DNA of 64,000 nt from Pycnopodia helianthoides (Eukaryota; Echinodermata; Asteroidea; Forcipulatida; Asteriidae): contig CM063251.1 of assembly GCA_032158295.1 (NCBI GenBank), positions 17,671,425-17,735,424 of the forward strand, read 5' to 3'. Shown here in pieces: positions 47,568 through 64,000 of this stretch. Under the pieces are notes generated by a model. It was not told the DNA's origin, ran no database searches, and saw nothing but the letters and a program-made list of their open reading frames with translations. Numbering within the stretch: position 1 is the first letter of the stretch; each line of letters begins with the position of its first letter. The position numbers were made by a program, and so were the translations under genes.

Positions 47568-48895
47568 TGTTTTCCAGTGTTTATCCTTGGCGATGGCTAC
47601 ATATGCAAGAGGGTCTGTCCTGTTTTATAGCTATGGTGTCATAACAACGTACACCTTAATCACTTCACACATTTAGGCCGTGTCCGAATTGGCAGCTACG
47701 GCTATGGCTATGGCTAGATTTCCACCCATAGCAACAGTTGTAGCTGTAGCTGTAGCCACCATTTCAGATACAGCCTCTAATGATTATCACACGCCCAAAG
47801 GAAATGCATCCAGCAAGTTTTTTCTGTTAGGAAAATTAAGAGTTTCTCTCGACTATAAGCAGTCTCTAAAAATGTGTTAAATGTAATCATATCAACATTA
47901 ACAGAAAATTCACCAAAGGGTTCTACACGCCTTTCTTTATAGTTGTACATTTCCGAAATTTTCTTCTTACATGATCAAAGGAATGACGCCATTTATGATA
48001 AATCACTGAGACAAAGCTTATCATGAAGTGTAGACAGTTCCTGATAAACGCCATATTTACGGGCAACTTTTGGTTTTGTCGTTGAGCTGCATCAAGTGTT
48101 CTAATTTTTCACCGACTAATCACACAAGGGATTTATAAAGCTCCTGTGTGCCACACACAGTATTTATGCATACTGTATAGTTGTGCGATAACAAAAAAGA
48201 TATATGACTGCTCGGAAAGATGGCTGAATTTAAACAAAACGCCAAGTGGGAACTGTCTGTATACTTCAAGCAGAAAAACTTCTGAAGTCAAGTAGTAGAC
48301 TATGCAAGTAAATAGTTATAGAAAGGGTAAGACAAAAAGGAAGTTTCCCCAAAAAACTCTGCAGTTCAAAACTAAAATTTAGAGATCTCCCAAAAATATT
48401 TATCAAAAGCACATTACAGTATATTGGGTTTTTTTTCAAACAGACAAAAAGGAAATGTTTCCCAAATCTCTGAACTAAAAAGAAAAAAAAAAGGGTAAAG
48501 TCATTTCTAATTAAATGACAAGCATTAATTATTACTATGTTTTGTTACCCCCCCCCCCACATTCATGCACAACAGGCTTCAAAATTATTACAGCAACAAA
48601 ATGGGCCTTTCCGGTTTCCAAACTAAAAACAGCTTAATTTCTCTGATAATAAATACAACTCAAGAGTCGTTTGTACTGATATATACATGTATACAGACAG
48701 AACTAGAGGCTAACGGCCAAATTTAACTTCCTCACATAGATATAACTATTCATTGCCCCTTTAAAAATACAAAACAAAACACACAGTTTTTTTTTTCATT
48801 GACCAAAGTCTGCTCAAAGGAAGAATGATATGGATAACACTCCAGTTTGGATATCTTATGATCAGCACTTGCCTTCCCACTGACGTCACATTTCA

Positions 48896-49601
48896 ATAGA
48901 CTGTGCAAGTCTCGCGCTCATGCGAACTTCCGGGACCATAGTGGTCCCAACCATATGGAGTTTTACGTGGGCGAGATTTTGTTTCGTTAATTATTTTCGT
49001 TTAACGTAGTTTATGACTATGAAAATTATATATGTTGTTGGGAATGTAATGCTTAGTGATAAAAAATATGAAAGCAAAATCAATTCAACAATATAACGAA
49101 GAAAACCCGAGAATTAAACTTGACCTCAGCTTCCGGTTACTGCAAAAAATTAAGAATTTTGTGCTCACCTCCGATAACAAAAGTTCTGTAAATGCCTGTT
49201 TGGATGCGCGATGATAATTGCCAGATGCTGTAATTGCAACGCCAGGCCTTTTCATTGCAGTCTATGGTTGTTGAGGCGTCAGTACCTCTATAAACTGTGC
49301 CAAGCATTAATTTTACGCCGGTGTGACCTTCGCAAATCCGCGCAAGGGGTTTCTAAAAAGTTAAGATCAAATAAGCATCCTTGTCCCAGAGTTTGAATTA
49401 TGTTTTAATAATAATTAACACATTATTTGTGTAATCATTATAAAAGCCAAAACTAATTTAAAAAAAATTGTACTGAGTATTTTTGTTGCTCAGATTTTGT
49501 CATTAGATATAATTTAAAACACAGATTTGATTTCAGAAAAAATATGTTCTTCGTTTGACGTGTTTTCTCGTTCCGATACGCGCGAGACTTGCACAGTCTA
49601 T
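48896..49601. mobile_element. 706-bp element with 22-bp inverted ends
   Basis: ATAGACTGTGCAAGTCTCGC plus GC at the left is repeated exactly in inverse at the right. Read as GACTGTGCAAG ends, both sides abut TA. There is no transposase reading frame. Confidence 0.78.
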
Positions 49602-49697
49602 AGCGACGCAGGAGGCCTGTCATGCTGGAGTACATGCACATGTAGCGCCATCAAGAGTTGCATTTTGTCACACAAGTTCATGTAGTTCTAGTAAAGT

Positions 49698-49774
49698 GTG
49701 CACTTGATGTGCACTTGATGTGCGCTTGATGTGCACTTGATGTGCGCTTGATGTGCGCTTGATGTGCGCTTGAT
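49698..49774 (+). repeat. 11-bp tandem repeat, 7 copies
   Basis: GTGCACTTGAT or GTGCGCTTGAT, seven perfect-length units. Confidence 0.93.
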
Positions 49775-50117
49775 GAGTACCAGATATTTGTACTTGAGAA
49801 GATTGATTTGTAAAAAAGTGAAAGTGAATGTGAATTTTTTGAATTTCTAGATTCTACTCTTTGTTTTAACTCTGCAACTTACTCTAAACTACACACATTT
49901 GATCTATTACCAACCTGGTAGACCAATCATTTGAGTAAGTCTGCTGTCCATTTTCCCCAATTTTAGTCTCTATTTTGTAACAATGGATTCCTCAAGTATT
50001 GCACGCAATTACATATTTCCATAAACATACAAAGCAATTTGAATGATCAGTCAATAGGAAGGTAAAAAATACAGTTACTATTGACTGAGCATGAAAACCT
50101 AAGTACTTGGAGTGTCT

Positions 50118-60253
<10,136 letters not shown>

Positions 60254-63200
60254 CTAGTGGAAAAAAGAGCAAGCACCAAACAAACATAAATAGTCAGGGT
60301 GTCTCTATCTCAATGCAGGTGGAAAGCCATGCCAACAAAATTGAGCTCAACATATTTTTTTTTTTTTTTTAGTCAAAAATGGTCGCTTCTCCAACTCGCA
60401 ACCGGGCTAGACCAAGCTAGTGTTAAGGTGACTCTAATATTAGAATGAGAGGAAAGAATGAGATCTCAAACCACGACCCAATGAGAAATACACGTTAAAT
60501 TTACTTCTTCTTTTTTTAAAGCAAAGTTGACAAAAAATTCTCTTAGATTTGAAACAAGTCTTTTGAGAAAAAAACTTATTTCTTTCCAAAAGAGCTGAGA
60601 CGACCTCTTCATGGACCAACATCATCGAGTCGCTAAGCAGGTTAACTACCCAAGCTGTTACCTTAGAAACAACCCAATTTATTTCATGAAAAATATCTAG
60701 TCTTCTGTTTTCACTTCTGATAGTGCTACTCGATGATGTCTGCCCACTGAAGAGAGACGCCCGCTTTTTGACAGCAAAGGAATCAAACTCTAAAAAATAA
60801 AATAACTTCACAGAACTTTTAGGGCAGATACTTTGGAGTGATTTACAACTCCACAACTCCAAAGTCTCTATCAAAAAAAAAACTCTGTCAGTTTCTGATA
60901 CACTTCTAAGTGGAAGAGATGATCTGTTTGATCGCAGTGAATTACTTCACTGATTCATCCAGAGTTTGATTCCATTTTAAATCAAGGCAAGGGATAGGAG
61001 ATATCTCTAACAAGATTACATGAAATGTTGGAGACTTACAACCCCAAACATTTCCCACACACCTTCTGAATCGAAACCCTGGATCCAACCCCCGTTTCCC
61101 TACACACTTTTTGTGGTTTTCAGTTTTCATTTGCTAATGCAACAAAACCGTTTCGCATTTTTTCACTGTGGATAAATGTTTGTCTGTCTATAATGGCTAT
61201 GATCGAAGCATAACTTGTCCAAAAACCAAAACTGTGACAAGCTTGCAAGGGGTTCCTGCATTCAAAATGATAACGATTTCTAAGTACTCAACTTACAGAT
61301 TTAGCAAAATAAATAAATTTTACATATTCAAATATGATTGCTTTTTAAAGCTTTACTTGTGTCTTTCAAAGAAATCTAATAGGTTTGGAAATGTTGGTGA
61401 ATGTCAAAAAATAGCTTTAAGAATTGTCAATGTTTTGGGGAGTTTGTTTGATTTCAAATGCAGCAGCGCCCTCTAGTGATAGCCATTAGAGACAGACATA
61501 GATAGCGTCTAGGAGATGCCAAGCAGCATGGCCAAACAGGAAAAGCTACAGTCATGTCCAATGGGGATTAAGACATTGTCCGTTCTTTCTTAAGTAGGTA
61601 ACTACATCTCAGACATGTATAAGATTATATAAAAGACTATCCCAATATGTCGCACACAACACAGTTATAACCAAACTACAGACAAGAATCAATTAACACC
61701 AAAATGATGGGACAGTACAAGCTCCCTTCGGAAAAAATGCACTCACTGGTCTCAAAACAATGTCACAACATTTTGGGACTACTCAAGCACTGTTATTGGT
61801 TCATTTCAATACATGATTTCAATAATTTAAAAAAAGGGAATGATGTTATATTAAAAAGTGCGAAGAGAGACAAATAAATATTCTTAAAAATGACTGATAC
61901 GTGTGCACAGTTTACCGTGAGTCTACGTCTCTGGGATTAAGTTTACTGTGGAGTACAACAGGAAGAAAAATCAAGATGTGAAAATCAACACACAGTCCAC
62001 AGAGAACGGTTTGGGTGATTTTTCTTCTTCTAACTAGCTGTTGTGTTTTGTTTTGTTTTTTTGTTGTTACACATAGACGCTGCGGTTGACTAGCCATGCA
62101 TACAACTCCCATAATCAGCATATGTACACAAGCGTAAATGAACACTATTATTATAATTGCGCTCTGGCACCAATCACCTAGGTACTATTTTCATGGACAT
62201 GGCCCAGCCTAGATTAAAATCCAGTATTGTTTGCTTTATTTATTTAGTGAAGATACCGTGACCCACACAAATTAGACAGAGTACCGCAGGCCTGTTATTT
62301 AGCCAACTAACCAAATCATAAGCAAAAATGTAAACAGCTGCTGATGCTGAATTTATATCTCCAGGCAAAGCATTTTTCTTTGGAATTATTTCAGTTACCG
62401 ACAAATTTTTCAAAGATTCAGTGTATACTGTTTGGTATATACTGCAAAAAAAAAGGAAAAATAATTGTGTGTGTAGAGATAAGTTTTGCTTTGAATATTT
62501 GAGATTGCTTTTTCATGTCATCTGTTAGTCTGAATTTTTGGTTAGACAATTTCTGAAGCTGTTTCGTTTTGTTTTTGCTTTTAAAAAATCTGAATCATCC
62601 TCTAAAAATATCAGCTTCAGCAAGGAAGAGGAAAAACATCAGTCATACTCAAACACATTTCATTATGCTAGTTGGTTTTGCTGGGTTCATTTTGTCCCTC
62701 CTCAACCAAATATTGAATCCATCTTAAAGATTCATGGAATATCGCACCTAAACCCCATGGGTTGAAATGAGTATAATGCCAAGGCGAGACACTGGTACCT
62801 CATCTCAAGCAGTAGTGCGCGAACACACATCTACACAGCACCAGACTAAATTATGTAAAATTCTGTTTTGAATAGATGCGGTTTAATAGGTGGTGTGAGG
62901 AGATGAACACGAACTAGGACCAATGGACTGAATATTCAAATGTGTTTTCACGTTGGACTTATTTCTCAACAAATCCTGCAAATTAAAAATCAGCAAATGC
63001 AGAGGAAGAAACATCCAGGATTCCACATTACCGCTCATTTGCTAAAATGTTGCTAAAGATTTCTTAATAAAAACAAAAAAACCAACAACAACAAAAACAA
63101 ACCCACAACACAGAGTTGACTCAAATCTGGAAAAACTGAAGAAAAAAATATTGCTTGCAATTTTCTATAAAAAAATGGTCTGATATAACATAATACTTAC

Positions 63201-64000
63201 CATTATATTTTAGTACATACATGTGTATAAGTTTGGGTCCCTAACATACAGGCACATTCACACACAAGAACTTATCAAATGTATTCGAGAAAGCATTTTG
63301 TTTTCAAACTGACACTGGGTGACAAACATGTCCAACCAGGCAAGGACACTCTGAGAAAAGACATGAAACAAAAAACAAATTGTTAAGTAAATTGTGTGCT
63401 CGTTCCAAAAATGTAGCTCAGTATATGCAAGGATACATACTTTGCTTTTAAAATGAACTTTCAGATGAATATTCTCCCTCATATTTTGTACCCTTCTTTG
63501 GGGGTAGGGGGAGGTTGGACACTGTTCATGTACACACAATTTAAGTAGCAAGCTACAAATGTTTATCTCAGGAGTCTAAACGAAAAAGACCCAAACCATT
63601 TAAGATGAGATACTTGTATGTGAATGTGATCCTCAAAGGATAATGCTTAAAAGTCTAGATGATAAACCCAGCACATGTTAACATTATAAACCGCAAACAA
63701 GCTAGTTGGGTATATGTACAGTGTAAATTTCAAATCAAGCACCATATAGATTGCCGTGCAGTTTAATAAAAACAAACAGCATGTGTAAAGGCACAAACAG
63801 AATTTCGGACAGCGCTACTTTTAAACTGATAGAAAATATTTTGTTGATGCTTTTTTTTCCTCTCCCCTCTCTCACATCTGAGTGACGTTAAAAATCCCTT
63901 ATTTTGTTGTGGGGAACCAAAAATGACTTTTGACTTTATTTGGAAGTTATGAATCTAGAAGATGAAGAGAATGAAGGGAATCATGTTGAGATTCCCGATG
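60254..64000. other. GPATCH8-like intron or upstream region, no exon recognised
   Basis: I searched the minus strand for the G-patch motif (GLGK with preceding Trp) and found none. AT-rich, with A and T runs and no recognised transposon ends. Confidence 0.5.

Larger units (their letters stand above)
43275..50117. other. Convergent interval between the ASB1-like and GPATCH8-like genes
   Basis: It holds the ASB 3' UTR, SINE head, a worn MITE E copy near 44500-44785, MITE J copy 3 (45460-45598), MITE C copy 2, a telomere-like run, MITE F copy 2, MITE J copy 4 (47672-47778), a TIR element (48896-49601), an 11-bp repeat and the GPATCH8 3' UTR. Minus-strand AATAAA hexamers near 46774 and 47189 are possible ends of that UTR. 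Confidence 0.5.

Noticed and set aside
60440..60874. A 144-codon minus-strand reading frame upstream of the GPATCH8-like exon
   Set aside because: No resemblance to a G-patch or to any family I know; no convincing exon borders.
62538..62765. Possible small gene on the plus strand
   Set aside because: Low-complexity, no domain, no splice partners and no similarity noticed.

Overview
The window is animal nuclear DNA: AT-rich, with short exons bounded by GT..AG splice sites, long introns, tRNA-derived SINEs and many small inverted-repeat transposons. Protein matches are to deuterostome-type gene families. The repeat style (many TTAA-flanked MITEs) suggests an echinoderm, perhaps a sea star. That taxon call is from memory and is not proven by the sequence. 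There are no bacterial operons, rRNA genes or CRISPR arrays.

Five protein-coding genes can be supported. (1) 2769-23384 (+): six 3' coding exons of a LASP/nebulin-family LIM-SH3 gene; the first part of the LIM domain lies left of the window. (2) 32143-34453 (-): a two-coding-exon TMUB-type transmembrane ubiquitin-like gene. (3) 35708-38636 (+): a complete four-exon V-ATPase subunit F gene, head-to-head with TMUB. (4) 41520-43274 (+): an ASB1-like ankyrin-SOCS box gene with a likely non-coding 5' exon. (5) 50118-60253 (-): the 3' five exons of a GPATCH8-like gene, with zinc finger, RS-rich region and a large repeat-rich last exon. Its G-patch exon is not found and probably lies right of the window. 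The last exon carries one frame break near 51600.

Between and inside these genes the DNA is mostly mobile-element debris. It includes several families of TTAA-flanked MITEs (at least 14 insertions), a piggyBac-like cluster around TMUB, an element with 6-bp target duplications in inverted pairs around a LASP exon, an 0.8-kb foldback element in the ATP6V1F intron, three tRNA-derived SINE types and several minisatellites. The most striking is a 1.7-kb, 42-bp-period minisatellite that fills a GPATCH8 intron and is open in frame with the exon before it.

The genes do not form a pathway. They include a cytoskeletal adaptor, a membrane UBL protein, a proton-pump subunit, a ubiquitin-ligase receptor and an RNA-processing protein. 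Their human relatives cluster on the HOX-bearing chromosomes, so the linkage looks ancestral.
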